Shown: positions 1-9,629, counted from the stretch's first letter. The stretch is DNA of 64,000 nt from Lachnospiraceae bacterium (GCA_910575475.1 CAJTGD010000008.1:113209-177208); one strand, 5' to 3'. The notes: generated by a model from the sequence alone, not told the origin. A program made the numbers and translations.

Positions 1-357
1 CATATAAAGCTGGTGTACCTCCCGGGTGCAGGCGCACTTTTCCCCATTCTGTATATAGCTGTCGCTCATGGCATATGCAAGCTCCTCCGGCAGTCCGCCG
101 TCGATCGCGGCCCGGGTAAACATGGTGACTGCCGTGATCAGCATGTTTTTCTGATGGCGCATTTCATTGTCCGAAAGGATCCCCTCCGTTCCGTCCGGCG
201 GGACTTGCAGCGCATCCTCGACTTCCTCAATGCGTCCCTCCGTGATGACCCGGTATCGGATCTTTTCATGCGCATAGGACATGTGTGGCTGCGCTTCCTC
301 ACGCCGTTGAAACAGACCGTGTTCCCGTGTGATCTCAATGCTTGCGTCCTTTTTCAT
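1..357 (-). CDS. AraC-type transcriptional regulator, N-terminal part (cut by window edge)
   Basis: The frame starts at an ATG behind a GGAGGT ribosome site and runs off the left edge, so only 119 residues are visible. They resemble, from memory, the N-terminal part of AraC-type regulators common in Lachnospiraceae; the stretch RAAIDGGLPEELAYAMSD at residues 82-99 is typical. The DNA-binding helices would lie in the missing C-terminus, so the family call rests on the sensor part alone. It is divergent from the beta-glucosidase gene at 684, and control of that gene is a reasonable inference. A six-base inverted repeat (AACTGT/ACAGTT, 375-400) lies just upstream of its start and could be an autoregulatory site. 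Confidence 0.6.
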   Translation of the reverse strand, partial: MKKDASIEITREHGLFQRREEAQPHMSYAHEKIRYRVITEGRIEEVEDALQVPPDGTEGILSDNEMRHQKNMLITAVTMFTRAAIDGGLPEELAYAMSDSYIQNGEKCACTREVHQLYM

Positions 358-683
358 AGAGTACCTCCGCTCAGAACTGTAAAAGTTATTTTTCACAGTT
401 CCTTATTATTTTGCAGTGTCTTGTGTCCCTCTGCAGGGCATTCGGTCATTCCATTTTTGCTGTCATGTATATAATAACAAGATTTTACTATAATTCACAA
501 GATATTGCTATATTTTTCTTTTCGGCCATGCTATTCTGTTTTACAAAGCCTGCTGTTTGCACCCTGACCGGGGGCTTACAGTAACTTACAAAGGCTGCAG
601 TTCCATACTCACGTCCGATGAAATACGCAGTGAGTATCGCGCCTGCCGCAAAGAAATTATGATGAAAAAGGAGTGTACATTTT
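358..683. promoter_or_regulatory. divergent intergenic region between araC-type gene and GH3
   Basis: This 326-bp gap holds no convincing gene. It contains the AACTGT/ACAGTT inverted repeat near the regulator and a TATAAT hexamer at 470-475 without a good -35 box at normal spacing. Activator-dependent promoters often lack a good -35, which would suit an AraC-type regulator, but that is inference. Confidence 0.35.
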
Positions 684-2954
684 ATGGAACGCAATCTCAA
701 AGAACTGATTTCCCAAATGACTCTGGAGGAGAAAGCCGGCATGTGCTCCGGACTTGACTTCTGGCACCTCAAAAATGTGGACCGGCTGGGGATTCCCAGC
801 GTCATGGTCAGCGACGGCCCTCACGGACTGCGCAAGCAGGATGATAAGGGCGACCATCTGGGCATCAATGACAGCATCAAGGCGGTCTGCTTTCCGCCGG
901 CCTGCCTGTCCGCCTGCTCCTTTGACCGGGAGCTGATGACAAAGCTGGGCGAGACCATCGGAAGGGAAGCACAGGCCACAGACGTATCGGTAGTCCTGGG
1001 ACCTGCCGTGAACATCAAGCGTTCTCCGCTGTGCGGCCGGAATTTCGAATATTATTCCGAGGACCCCTATCTGGCAGGCGAGACCGCCGCGGCCTTTATT
1101 GACGGCGTGCAGTCCCAGCATGTGGGCACGTCCATCAAGCATTTTGCCGCGAATAACCAGGAATTTAATCGGATGAGCAACTCTTCGGAGGCGGATGAAA
1201 GAACCCTGCGGGAAATCTATTTTCCGGCATTTGAGACGGCGGTCAAGAAGTCACAGCCCTATACCGTGATGTGCTCCTATAACCGGATCAACGGCACCTA
1301 CGCTTCGGAAAATCCATGGCTGCTCACGGACGTTCTCCGGGATGAGTGGGGCTTTGAAGGGTATGTGATGTCTGACTGGGGCGCGGTCAATGAGCGTGTG
1401 CCCGCCCTGAAAGCCGGTCTGGAGCTGGAAATGCCTTCTTCCGGAGGCGTGAACGACCAGGAAATCGTGAAAGCAGTACAGGACGGTACGCTGGATGAGG
1501 CCGTGCTGGACCGGGCCGTAGAGCGGATCCTGCGTATTTCTTTCCAGTGGCTGGACAACAAGAAGGAGCAGCCCTTTACTATGGAGGAGGATCACGACTT
1601 TGCGCGTCATACCGCGGAGCAGTCCATGGTCCTTCTGAAAAATGAAGACGTACTTCCGCTCAAAGCAGACGAAAAAGTGGCGTTTATCGGCGGATTTGCG
1701 AAAAAACCGCGTTTTCAGGGCGGCGGAAGCTCCCATATCAACAGCTTCCGTGTCAGCAGCGCTATGGATGCCGTTTCCCGGATGGAAGGCATTTCCGGAA
1801 ATGTAACCTATGCAGAGGGATTTGCGGCGGATCGGGATGTCTATGATGAAGCGCTGGCGGCAGAGGCTGTGGAAGCGGCGAAGAAGGCAGACAAGGCGGT
1901 GATCTTCGCCGGGTTGCCGGACAGCTTTGAATCGGAAGGCTATGACCGGTCCCACATGAGGCTTCCGGAATGCCAGAACCGCCTGATCGCGGAGATCGTA
2001 AAGGTACAGCCCAACACCATCGTTGTCCTGCACAACGGCTCCCCGGTGGAAATGCCCTGGCTTGTCGGCGTGAAGGGACTGCTGGAAGCGTACCTGGGCG
2101 GCCAGGCCGTGGGCGAGGCCGAGGTCAACCTGTTATATGGAAAGGTCAATCCCTCCGGAAAGCTTGCCGAAACCATTCCATACAAGCTCTCTGACAATCC
2201 GTCCTACCTGAATTTCGGAGAGGGAGAGAAAACCATTTACCATGAAGGCGTGTTTGTGGGATACCGCTATTATGATACCAAGGAAATGCCGGTGGCGTTC
2301 CCCTTTGGCTACGGGCTGTCCTATACTACATTTGCGTACAGCAATCTGAAATTGGACAAGGAAATGCTGACGGACAAGGACACTCTGGCGGTCAGTGTGG
2401 ACATTACCAATACTGGAAATACGGCCGGAAAGGAGATCGTTCAGCTGTACGTCCGCGACCGCAGCGGTGCCTGCCGCAGACCGGACAAGGAATTGAAGGG
2501 CTACGAGAAGGTTTCCCTGGAGCCGGGCGAGACAAAGACCGTGACAATGACGCTGGATCACAGAAGCTTTGCGTGGTACAACACGGATATGAAGGACTGG
2601 TATGCGGCCAGCGGAGCATATGATATTCTGATCGGCGCGTCCTCCCGGGATATCCGTCTGGCCAAAACCGTGCAGATGAACTCCACCGTGAAACCGCCCC
2701 TAAAGCTCCACCTGAACACGACGCTGGGCGAGCTGTTCTCGGATGAACGGACCAGGGAGTACGGGCAATCCCTTGCGGATAAGATGACAGCTTTCTTCGG
2801 CGGTTCCACGGAGGAGGCAAACGAAGCGATCACGGATGAAATGAATACCGCCATGGTTGCGTCCATGCCGATCCGGAATGTGGTCTCTTTTGGATTGTGT
2901 TCCAAGGAAGAAGTAGTGGAAGGGCTGAATAAGCTGATCGAAGCACAGAAATAA
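684..2954 (+). CDS. glycoside hydrolase family 3 beta-glucosidase
   Basis: A 756-residue GH3 enzyme of normal length for the three-domain beta-glucosidases. The N-terminal barrel domain starts with MTLEEKAGMCSG and holds KHFAANNQE near residue 153 and the SDWGA motif whose Asp231 is the expected nucleophile. An alpha/beta sandwich domain follows (about 320-530), then a fibronectin III-like domain (about 575-650). There is no signal peptide, so it should act in the cytoplasm on imported beta-glucosides, releasing glucose. The ATG has AAGGAG upstream. It is transcribed alone, divergent from the AraC-type gene. Other GH3 activities such as beta-xylosidase cannot be excluded from sequence. Confidence 0.93.
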   Translation: MERNLKELISQMTLEEKAGMCSGLDFWHLKNVDRLGIPSVMVSDGPHGLRKQDDKGDHLGINDSIKAVCFPPACLSACSFDRELMTKLGETIGREAQATDVSVVLGPAVNIKRSPLCGRNFEYYSEDPYLAGETAAAFIDGVQSQHVGTSIKHFAANNQEFNRMSNSSEADERTLREIYFPAFETAVKKSQPYTVMCSYNRINGTYASENPWLLTDVLRDEWGFEGYVMSDWGAVNERVPALKAGLELEMPSSGGVNDQEIVKAVQDGTLDEAVLDRAVERILRISFQWLDNKKEQPFTMEEDHDFARHTAEQSMVLLKNEDVLPLKADEKVAFIGGFAKKPRFQGGGSSHINSFRVSSAMDAVSRMEGISGNVTYAEGFAADRDVYDEALAAEAVEAAKKADKAVIFAGLPDSFESEGYDRSHMRLPECQNRLIAEIVKVQPNTIVVLHNGSPVEMPWLVGVKGLLEAYLGGQAVGEAEVNLLYGKVNPSGKLAETIPYKLSDNPSYLNFGEGEKTIYHEGVFVGYRYYDTKEMPVAFPFGYGLSYTTFAYSNLKLDKEMLTDKDTLAVSVDITNTGNTAGKEIVQLYVRDRSGACRRPDKELKGYEKVSLEPGETKTVTMTLDHRSFAWYNTDMKDWYAASGAYDILIGASSRDIRLAKTVQMNSTVKPPLKLHLNTTLGELFSDERTREYGQSLADKMTAFFGGSTEEANEAITDEMNTAMVASMPIRNVVSFGLCSKEEVVEGLNKLIEAQK

Positions 2955-2986
2955 TAAAGTGCTGTGAAAAGCACGGCATTAAAAAT

Positions 2987-3028
2987 ACAGCTCACCTGTA
3001 TTGTTGTCAATGCATGCAGGTGAGCTGT
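2987..3028 (+). terminator. hairpin after GH3
   Basis: ACAGCTCACCTG (2987-2998) pairs with CAGGTGAGCTGT (3017-3028). The T run is weak, but the position 33 bases after the stop codon fits a terminator. Confidence 0.55.
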
Positions 3029-3078
3029 TGGATTGTAAATGCACAGGCGGGGATTATTTTGTGTGCAAATTACAGTAA

Positions 3079-3297
3079 TCATTTGCAGAAATGGCTCTGA
3101 TTGTAATATCCTTCTATTTCTCCTGAATAACACATTTCCATTTCTTCCATAAAGCTTAGAGTTTCTTCTGTTTGCCCGGCTTGTATCCTGTTGCTTTTAG
3201 GTATCATAAATCTTTGCATGAAATCAATCAGAAACTTTACATTATCATCTGAAAGCACACCGATCATTTGAACAGCCTGTTCTTGCAGTCCTGACAT
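3079..3297 (-). CDS. small protein of unknown function, paralog of the one at 10636
   Basis: A 72-residue protein beginning MSGLQEQAVQMIGVLSDDN. The GTPase, nuclease and helix-turn-helix families I know do not fit. The first 45 residues are nearly identical to the small protein at 10636-10866, including the block VKFLIDFMQRFM, while the C-termini differ. The start was set at this Met rather than the upstream one because both paralogs share it together with the leader AAGGCGG-N7-ATG. The shape recalls the small antitoxin-like helical proteins of Firmicutes, but no toxin is next to it. It has its own promoter at 3335-3363 and lies downstream of the XRE gene on the same strand. Confidence 0.65.
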   Translation of the reverse strand: MSGLQEQAVQMIGVLSDDNVKFLIDFMQRFMIPKSNRIQAGQTEETLSFMEEMEMCYSGEIEGYYNQSHFCK

Positions 3298-3334
3298 ATA
3301 AATCCCGCCTTCCTGAACTCTTTTTTCTGTTTTT

Positions 3335-3363
3335 ATTCTATCACGAAAAAATAAAGCGGTCAA
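3335..3363 (-). promoter_or_regulatory. sigma-A-type promoter of the small protein gene
   Basis: On the minus strand TTGACC and TAGAAT are separated by 17 bases, starting about 40 bases upstream of the small protein's ATG. Confidence 0.6.
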
Positions 3364-3382
3364 CGTACACTCAGCTCAGCTC

Positions 3383-3712
3383 TTATTTTTGGCTGAGTCC
3401 GTCCATATATGCATGAAGAAGCTCACGCTTCCGGGCGGACAGGTTTTTATATTTATTAAGAAGCTCTTCCTCATCCGCTGTAAGCTCCTCATTTCTGATC
3501 GGATAGATCTCAAAATCAAAAAACTCAGACAGCGATACATTCAGCCCCTTGCACAGTCTTTCCAGTGTAGTGACGGTAGGGCAGGTACGCCTGTGCAGGA
3601 TATTGTTCAGGCTGGAATAGGGAAGCTCGGCATTTTTCGCCAGCCGGTATAGGCTGATGTGCTTCCGTGTACATAGTTCTTGTATGCGTTCAATGATCTG
3701 ATCCTCAATCAT
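3383..3712 (-). CDS. XRE-family helix-turn-helix regulator
   Basis: A 109-residue protein with a Cro/CI-type DNA-binding domain over residues 5-62: ISLYRLAKNAELPYSSLNNI is the two-helix core, followed by TLERLCKGLNVSLSEFF. The C-terminal third is charged and helical (TADEEELLNKYKNL) and probably dimerises. This compact architecture is common among regulators of small accessory operons. A minus-strand TATACT (3771-3776) with TTGCTG 19 bases upstream may be its promoter, though the spacing is long. The targets are unknown; the adjacent small protein gene and its own promoter are candidates. Confidence 0.85.
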   Translation of the reverse strand: MIEDQIIERIQELCTRKHISLYRLAKNAELPYSSLNNILHRRTCPTVTTLERLCKGLNVSLSEFFDFEIYPIRNEELTADEEELLNKYKNLSARKRELLHAYMDGLSQK

Positions 3713-3863
3713 AGATATCCCTCTTTTCGGTCATGATTTTAACCGCTGTTTTGCAGATCCGATGTCTTACAGTATAGTGTGCGGTACGATAGAAACAGCA
3801 ATGTGATGATTTCAGTATAAGCAGAATGAAACATAAATATTAGATTCTAAATTGAGTTATAGA

Positions 3864-3893
3864 TTGACAAATATATCAATATAGAGTTATAAT
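3864..3893 (+). promoter_or_regulatory. sigma-A promoter for zinc-ribbon genes
   Basis: A perfect TTGACA and a perfect TATAAT lie 18 bases apart, giving an expected start near 3900 and a leader of about 115 bases before the gene at 4016. The rest of the 3713-4015 gap shows no gene. Confidence 0.75.
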
Positions 3894-4015
3894 GTCGAAA
3901 GATGGATAGAAAGATTCCAAGATATAAAATTTTTTACATCATTTTGAAGATGATTCAGAAAGGAAACATTTTAAATCGAGAAATTTTCAAGATAAAGAAA
4001 AAGGTGGAGGAAAAA

Positions 4016-4534
4016 ATGGAATTTTTGGGGAGAATGATGGATTCGTTTTCAACGGCGGGGCAAGATGTGGCAAAGAAAGCAAAGAATGCCACGGAAAGCG
4101 TGAAATTAAATAACCAGATGAAAGCGAATGAACGTATGATCAAAAAATTGATCTATCAGGTGGGGATGATTTGTTTTGAAAATCAAGGGAAAGAATGCGG
4201 AGAATATGATGAGCTGTTTCAGGAGATCAATCGGCTGAAACTCGAGAACAGACAAATACAGGATGAGATCCAGGAGATGACCATGGAGAGGATCTGCCCG
4301 CAATGCGGATTTGGAAATGGCAGGGAAGTGAATTTTTGTATCAGATGCGGCACCAGCTTACGTAATGTGAATCTGGCTGCGGAAGCATCTGTGCCAGTAA
4401 CTCATGGAAAAACATGTAAAAACTGTGGAGCTGTGAATGAACAGGAGGCACTGTTCTGTGTGGAATGCGGAACAAGGTTGAAAAGTTATATTCAGAAAGA
4501 GACAAACAGAAGAACAGAGGAATATGATTCATAG
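4016..4534 (+). CDS. coiled-coil protein with two C-terminal zinc ribbons
   Basis: The start at 4016 has GGTGGAGG eight bases upstream; the longer upstream frame lacks a ribosome site. The 172-residue product has a helical, probably coiled-coil N-terminal half (about residues 25-90), then two zinc ribbons of the C-P-x-C-G-F/C-x-R-C-G type: CPQCGFGNGREVNFCIRCG and a second one beginning CKNCGAVNEQ. Such zinc-ribbon proteins are frequent in clostridia and mostly uncharacterised. It appears to be in one transcription unit with the next zinc-ribbon membrane protein. No function is assigned. Confidence 0.75.
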   Translation: MEFLGRMMDSFSTAGQDVAKKAKNATESVKLNNQMKANERMIKKLIYQVGMICFENQGKECGEYDELFQEINRLKLENRQIQDEIQEMTMERICPQCGFGNGREVNFCIRCGTSLRNVNLAAEASVPVTHGKTCKNCGAVNEQEALFCVECGTRLKSYIQKETNRRTEEYDS

Positions 4535-4604
4535 TATGTGGCGCGATATGATATGAGGAGAGCCAGGATATTTTGGCGATATAGATGAAAGGAAAGTGTA
4601 TAAA

Positions 4605-4970
4605 ATGAAATATTGTGGGAAGTGCGGATATGAATTGTATGCAGATGACGAGGTGTGCCCGAACTGCGGAGCGCCCAATACTGCGTATGTGAGTAAGGTA
4701 CACAGTAACTATACATACCGGAATACATCGAATAGTAATGGGAATATGAGCAGAGGAGACGGATGGGACTATACACCAATTTCCATGTGGGGATATTTTG
4801 GGTATCAGATCTTGTTTTGGATCCCATTGATCGGCATCATTTTATTATTGGTATTTGCGCTTGGAGGGACAAGGAATATCAATCTGAGGAATTTTGCAAG
4901 GTCTTATTTTTGCATAATTATTGTTTTGGCTATACTAATGTTTTTGATCACTATTTCTGTAATGTTTTGA
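4605..4970 (+). CDS. zinc-ribbon membrane protein
   Basis: The 121-residue product starts with a zinc ribbon (CGKCGYELYADDEVCPNCG) and ends with two hydrophobic segments, about residues 65-87 and 98-119. A GTG nine bases earlier is a possible alternative start; the ATG was chosen because AAAGGA lies 11 bases before it. This zinc-ribbon plus membrane layout recurs in clostridial proteins of unknown role. It follows the coiled-coil zinc-ribbon gene by 70 bases. Confidence 0.7.
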   Translation: MKYCGKCGYELYADDEVCPNCGAPNTAYVSKVHSNYTYRNTSNSNGNMSRGDGWDYTPISMWGYFGYQILFWIPLIGIILLLVFALGGTRNINLRNFARSYFCIIIVLAILMFLITISVMF

Positions 4971-5033
4971 TCGGTTTGACATCTAAAATATGAATATTAA
5001 AATGAAACATATAAAAACCTATGGAGGAGAGAA

Positions 5034-8000
5034 ATGAAAAATTGTAAGAAACTTATAAAAAAATCACTGTGTTTTGCCATACTGTCGACACTGGTCATTA
5101 CGATGTCCCAGCCCATTTTCAGCCGTGCGGAGGGCAGTACACCGGAAGAAAAGCAAAAAAGCGAAAAAATGCAGGAACAAACGAATATACAGTATGATGT
5201 CACAAAGCCTGTCATTGAAAAGGTAGAGTTCCTGCAGCAGGGGCGGACATTAAAAGAAGGAGATACTATTATTCTAAAGGTGCAAGCGTATGATGCAGAC
5301 AGTGAGATTGAGCAGGTTTATGCAAATGGTTCTATTGAAAATTCAGATTCTTTTATTATGGAAGGGGTTTATAGTGAAGAAGAGGAATGCTATGTCTGTG
5401 AGTATACACTTCAAAATGTATACGGTAATGTTTTGACTATTGATACTATTACTGTTGTAGATCAATATAGAAATTACACAAACTGGCCGACTGTGGATCC
5501 TGAAAATGGGAGTTATACATTTAGGGCAAATCTTGAATGTCAGAGGCAGGAAGAAGTAGGAATAAATATAAAAAAATTTGTATTTAAACAAAACGGACAG
5601 AAGGTAAATGAAGAAACATTGCTGGAATTGACATTAGAGACAGAAGAATTTCTTGAAGGGGATTGCCTTTTGGCTAATTTCCAATATCATGCATTTGACT
5701 CAAAAGGGGGGAGTTTCAGTATTCCTTTACAACGTTCAGAAACATCAGACAAGGTTTTTGTCTGTGATGGATATCGTATCGAGGAGGACTATGTGTGGGC
5801 CAGACAAGAAGGACGATGGGATTTAAGCGGTCTATATATAGAAAGAGATTCGGAAATGATAGGATTACAGGTAAATAACTTAGATATAGAAAATTATTAT
5901 TACTTGTTTTCGAATCAAGAGAAGGAGGACACGGAGGCGCCTGTAATCACGGATGTAAGACTGGAAAAAAATGGGGAATTGCTTTATGCCGGAGAGAGTA
6001 CACACATTACAGTACGTGCAACAGATAATGTGGGGCTACAGGAAAACTGCAGGGTGGTTTTTAGTGCGACTGCAGATTTTTTGGATAATATGAACACAAT
6101 AGAACTCTGTTATAATGAAAAAACAGGGGCTTTTGAGGGTGAATTTTCTGTTTCAGATGAAACGTATCCTTGTGAATGGTATCTATCAGATATTTTTGTC
6201 CAGGATACAGCAGGTAATTTAGCTGATGACGTTTGCTATACACGTGATGCAAAATTTCCTTATTACATAAATGTTGTGAATGGAAGTACTCATGTGACAC
6301 CAGATTATGACCTTTACATTGATTTTTTGGCATTAGATCAGTTTGGAAATTGGAGAATCATAGAACAGATCCATAAAGAAGGAGTTGAACGCCGCCAGAC
6401 TATGCAGGAGGCAGGCATAACATTTCCAGAGGCAGAGTCTAAGTATCCAGGATTTACGCAGATTGGCTGGATTGATTCAGAAGGAAATGAAATTACAAGT
6501 GCTACTCAGTGCATGAATTCGGGATATATAAGGGCATATGCAGAGTACGATAAGAGAAACATACAGGTGCAATGCAAATTTTTGGCAGAAGATGAGACAG
6601 TAACCTATGAATTTCGTAATATTATTGTTCCGCATAACGCAACATTTGCTGAATTGAAAAAAGAATTGGGGAAATCGGCGCCTCAAAGTACTTTTAGCGG
6701 AATGTCATTTGAGGGATGGAAACTGGAGTCATTAAATGGGCGCAATGTAGACAAACACTATAAGGATGATGACCAAATACCGAAAAGCTATACAGCTTTT
6801 GTGATGGCCAATGCAATGTATGGTGATTCAAATGTATTGAATGCAATTTATACATATCCTGATTTTAGCGGTGGAGTTTCTACGAAAAATCTTCCTGTTA
6901 TTTACAACAAAGGAGTTCAATATAAGGAGATGATTCAAGAACTTCTGAATTACAAACCAGAAAATATCTTAAAGGAATATGAATTTGAAAAATGGGAGTA
7001 TGATATTCGTAGTTTCAGAAGTGACTGGGCAGAGAGCACAGTAACGGATGAGTCGGATCACCTGAATGATGCGATCTGTACGGCGAAGTTTAAAGGGAAA
7101 ACAATGCTGCCGATTGTGCAATGGTACTATGATAAAAATGGAATGTGGACGAATAGTTCGAGAGCATTATTTGTGGATGATGGAACGGCTTTTGATGAGG
7201 TGATGAAAGAACTGGAAAGCTGGGAAGTGCCGGAAACCTGTAAAGGGGCAGCTTTCCAATCATGGAATATCATTCCAGTTGGTGCAGAAATACCAGAAGT
7301 AGCAAAAAATGGACAACAAATCAACATGGAAGCTGTTTATGACAGAAGTCCTCATAACCCATTACCACCGGAAATAGTAGATCAACCAGGTACAACCACG
7401 CCAGGGGGAACAGATGTGGGAGGAAAGGACGAAAGCACAAAACAACCAGAAGGGGGAGAAGAACAGCAGGAGGGCCGGCTTCCCAACAAGCAGATCAGCC
7501 AGATAGCAGGCCTGATCGAAAAAACAGAACCCGGCATCCCAATCCAGATCGAGATGGCAGGCGCAACCGTCATCCCCAAAGAGATCCTGGAAGCCGCAAA
7601 AGGCAAAAACAATGAGATCGTACTGAACATGGGCGGTTATTCCTGGACAGTCAACGGCACGGATATCGCGGCAACGGATCTGAAGAGTATTGACCTGAAA
7701 GTTGTCATGGATACCGACAACATTCCCGGAAGGATCATACAGGCTCTCGCAGGGGATCATCCGGTGCAGCAGCTTTCTCTGGTTCACCAGGGAGACTTCG
7801 GATTCAAAGCGACCCTGACTGTGAACGTAGGAAATGAACATGCCGGGAAGTTCGGCAATCTGTATTACCACGACAGTGCCGGGAAGCTGGTATTCATCGA
7901 TGCCGGAGAGATTGCCCCGGGCGGAAATGTAAGCCTGACCTTCAGCCATGCTTCGGATTATATGATCGTAATGTCCAATCAAAAGATGTCTCAGGCAAAT

Positions 8001-8348
8001 GTGCCGGATGAACTCGCTCCCGTCCGGAAACCAGGCGGTACTCAGCCTGGAGGGGATCAGAATCAGCCCGGAAGCGGAAATAAGAATCCGTCCGGAAACG
8101 GTAGTCAGAGCCAGCCGGGGACCGACACTGAGAATCCGTCAGAAAATCCGGCTTCAAATGAGCAGGATGCGGCAAAGAGCCAGACTGAAACCACCGGACA
8201 GACCCAGGCAGCATCCAACAGTCAAAGCGGAGCTCAGAACAAAAGCGTACAGACAGGCGATGAAACAGAAGCAGTTCCTCTGGTTCTGGCCAGTATCCTG
8301 TCTCTTGGGATTTTGATCTGCATGTGGACGAAACAGAGGAACTGCTAA
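5034..8348 (+). CDS. large secreted surface protein with sortase-like C-terminus
   Basis: A 1104-residue protein. The N-terminus is a signal peptide (KK-rich, then a hydrophobic stretch, probable cleavage near residues 32-33). The middle is acidic with repeated Ig-like elements (two similar segments near residues 55-160 and 300-400, both with DAD/TDN motifs). Residues about 780-815 are a PGTTTPGG-rich linker, followed by a conserved-looking beta module (about 815-985), then a Pro/Gly/Ser/Gln-rich spacer. The end has SVQTGD, a hydrophobic helix and KQRNC, which fits a cell-wall sorting signal with a non-classical motif. The first 2.4 kb is AT-rich and the last 0.9 kb GC-richer, suggesting a mosaic. 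It is followed by a smaller secreted protein gene 54 bases on. Confidence 0.75.
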   Translation: MKNCKKLIKKSLCFAILSTLVITMSQPIFSRAEGSTPEEKQKSEKMQEQTNIQYDVTKPVIEKVEFLQQGRTLKEGDTIILKVQAYDADSEIEQVYANGSIENSDSFIMEGVYSEEEECYVCEYTLQNVYGNVLTIDTITVVDQYRNYTNWPTVDPENGSYTFRANLECQRQEEVGINIKKFVFKQNGQKVNEETLLELTLETEEFLEGDCLLANFQYHAFDSKGGSFSIPLQRSETSDKVFVCDGYRIEEDYVWARQEGRWDLSGLYIERDSEMIGLQVNNLDIENYYYLFSNQEKEDTEAPVITDVRLEKNGELLYAGESTHITVRATDNVGLQENCRVVFSATADFLDNMNTIELCYNEKTGAFEGEFSVSDETYPCEWYLSDIFVQDTAGNLADDVCYTRDAKFPYYINVVNGSTHVTPDYDLYIDFLALDQFGNWRIIEQIHKEGVERRQTMQEAGITFPEAESKYPGFTQIGWIDSEGNEITSATQCMNSGYIRAYAEYDKRNIQVQCKFLAEDETVTYEFRNIIVPHNATFAELKKELGKSAPQSTFSGMSFEGWKLESLNGRNVDKHYKDDDQIPKSYTAFVMANAMYGDSNVLNAIYTYPDFSGGVSTKNLPVIYNKGVQYKEMIQELLNYKPENILKEYEFEKWEYDIRSFRSDWAESTVTDESDHLNDAICTAKFKGKTMLPIVQWYYDKNGMWTNSSRALFVDDGTAFDEVMKELESWEVPETCKGAAFQSWNIIPVGAEIPEVAKNGQQINMEAVYDRSPHNPLPPEIVDQPGTTTPGGTDVGGKDESTKQPEGGEEQQEGRLPNKQISQIAGLIEKTEPGIPIQIEMAGATVIPKEILEAAKGKNNEIVLNMGGYSWTVNGTDIAATDLKSIDLKVVMDTDNIPGRIIQALAGDHPVQQLSLVHQGDFGFKATLTVNVGNEHAGKFGNLYYHDSAGKLVFIDAGEIAPGGNVSLTFSHASDYMIVMSNQKMSQANVPDELAPVRKPGGTQPGGDQNQPGSGNKNPSGNGSQSQPGTDTENPSENPASNEQDAAKSQTETTGQTQAASNSQSGAQNKSVQTGDETEAVPLVLASILSLGILICMWTKQRNC

Positions 8349-8402
8349 AATCGCGCTGTATCGTGATCATAGACCTATATTAAGCAGGAGGAACAAGGAA
8401 AA

Positions 8403-9629
8403 ATGAAAGATATAAAAAGTCTCATTGCCCTGTCAACAGCCGTGTTGTGTATGGGAATGGGGATGACGGTGTCGGCTGAGAAAGTGAATTCAGATGCTTC
8501 ATATGACAGTCCGTATTATTTGGATACATCTAAACCAGATGCCTGGAATCCAGACTGGGCAGTTCAGCCAGTCCAGCCAACAGATGGAGTCGGCGAAAAA
8601 AATCTGGACTTAGTGGTAAAGGATCTTTCATTTGAGGCAAAAAAGATATTCTCAGATGAAGGAAAGATAGCGGAGATTTTTGTAAAAAACGGATATCAGA
8701 TAAGTAATGATATCGATATGAAACCCATTTACGCAGGTAATTTTGTTTTGAATGGAGATGACTCAGGGACAGCGTTTTTTTCGGTAGAGGCGGATGGTGT
8801 AAGAGCAGGCGATACTGTATATATCATGCGTGAGACACAGGACGGTTTAGGAACATTTGAGGTTTTAGAAGGTGAGATCGATCCGGATGGTAAAATCCAT
8901 TTCCATGTAGAAGGAGCTGGAAATTTTCTCATTCTCACGGCGGTGAGCAGTGACGGAAAGGTTGTAGCCGCAGGGAAAGAAGGTTCTCTGACTGTGAATC
9001 CCGGTGTGAAAAGGGATCAGGATAATAAGGCGGATATGAAAAGGGCCACTGTGAAAGACGCAAATGGAAATGAAGTAGAGACAGGAGTTCATGTGAGTGA
9101 GCTCAAGTCAGACATAGAGCAGCTTATAAATGATAATTTTGAAGTGATTTTCGATGACCAATATCATTATCCGAAAAATGAAAATTCGAATATTGAACTG
9201 GTCTATAAAGGAGAATTTGACCGTACGGACGATGGAACCGGAACGGTAAGGATGTATTTCGCCGTGGAGGATGAGAGCGAGGAGATATATTATTATGCGC
9301 TTCATGGAATTACCGATGTAAATGGAGAGGTGCAGAGATGGGAGATTATTGAATGCCGGAAGGATGATAAGACCGGACAGATGTATTTTGAATTGAACAG
9401 TTTTTCACCGGTTGCAGTGATTAAAGTGATGTCCGATCAGAAACCGGCGCTGGCAGTTCCGGCAGATACCGCAAAGCCAGGCGGAAGCGGAAGCAGTTCT
9501 TCGGCAAAGAAATCAGGTTCTGCGGAAAAACAGGAAATCACAGCGCAGCGAGGGGCTGCAGAACAACCAGGAACTACGGTGCGGATCCATTCTTTGGAAA
9601 AAACATCTCCAAAAACAGGAGAATTCTAG
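8403..9629 (+). CDS. secreted protein ending at a PKTGE sorting motif
   Basis: The 408-residue product has a signal peptide ending near VSAEK (residues 24-26), two related beta-rich segments (about 60-185 and 225-345) and a Ser/Gly/Lys/Gln-rich tail. It ends with SPKTGEF and a stop. PKTGE is a typical Lachnospiraceae sortase motif, but the hydrophobic helix and basic tail that must follow are absent, so covalent wall anchoring looks impossible as written. It shares transcription direction with the large surface protein upstream and is closed by a strong terminator. The protein may be released, or the gene may have lost its last 30 or so codons. Confidence 0.7.
   Translation: MKDIKSLIALSTAVLCMGMGMTVSAEKVNSDASYDSPYYLDTSKPDAWNPDWAVQPVQPTDGVGEKNLDLVVKDLSFEAKKIFSDEGKIAEIFVKNGYQISNDIDMKPIYAGNFVLNGDDSGTAFFSVEADGVRAGDTVYIMRETQDGLGTFEVLEGEIDPDGKIHFHVEGAGNFLILTAVSSDGKVVAAGKEGSLTVNPGVKRDQDNKADMKRATVKDANGNEVETGVHVSELKSDIEQLINDNFEVIFDDQYHYPKNENSNIELVYKGEFDRTDDGTGTVRMYFAVEDESEEIYYYALHGITDVNGEVQRWEIIECRKDDKTGQMYFELNSFSPVAVIKVMSDQKPALAVPADTAKPGGSGSSSSAKKSGSAEKQEITAQRGAAEQPGTTVRIHSLEKTSPKTGEF

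Noticed and set aside
13..474. Plus-strand 153-codon frame at the left edge
   Set aside because: It is the antisense of the AraC-type gene, whose frame has a ribosome site and recognisable family sequence.
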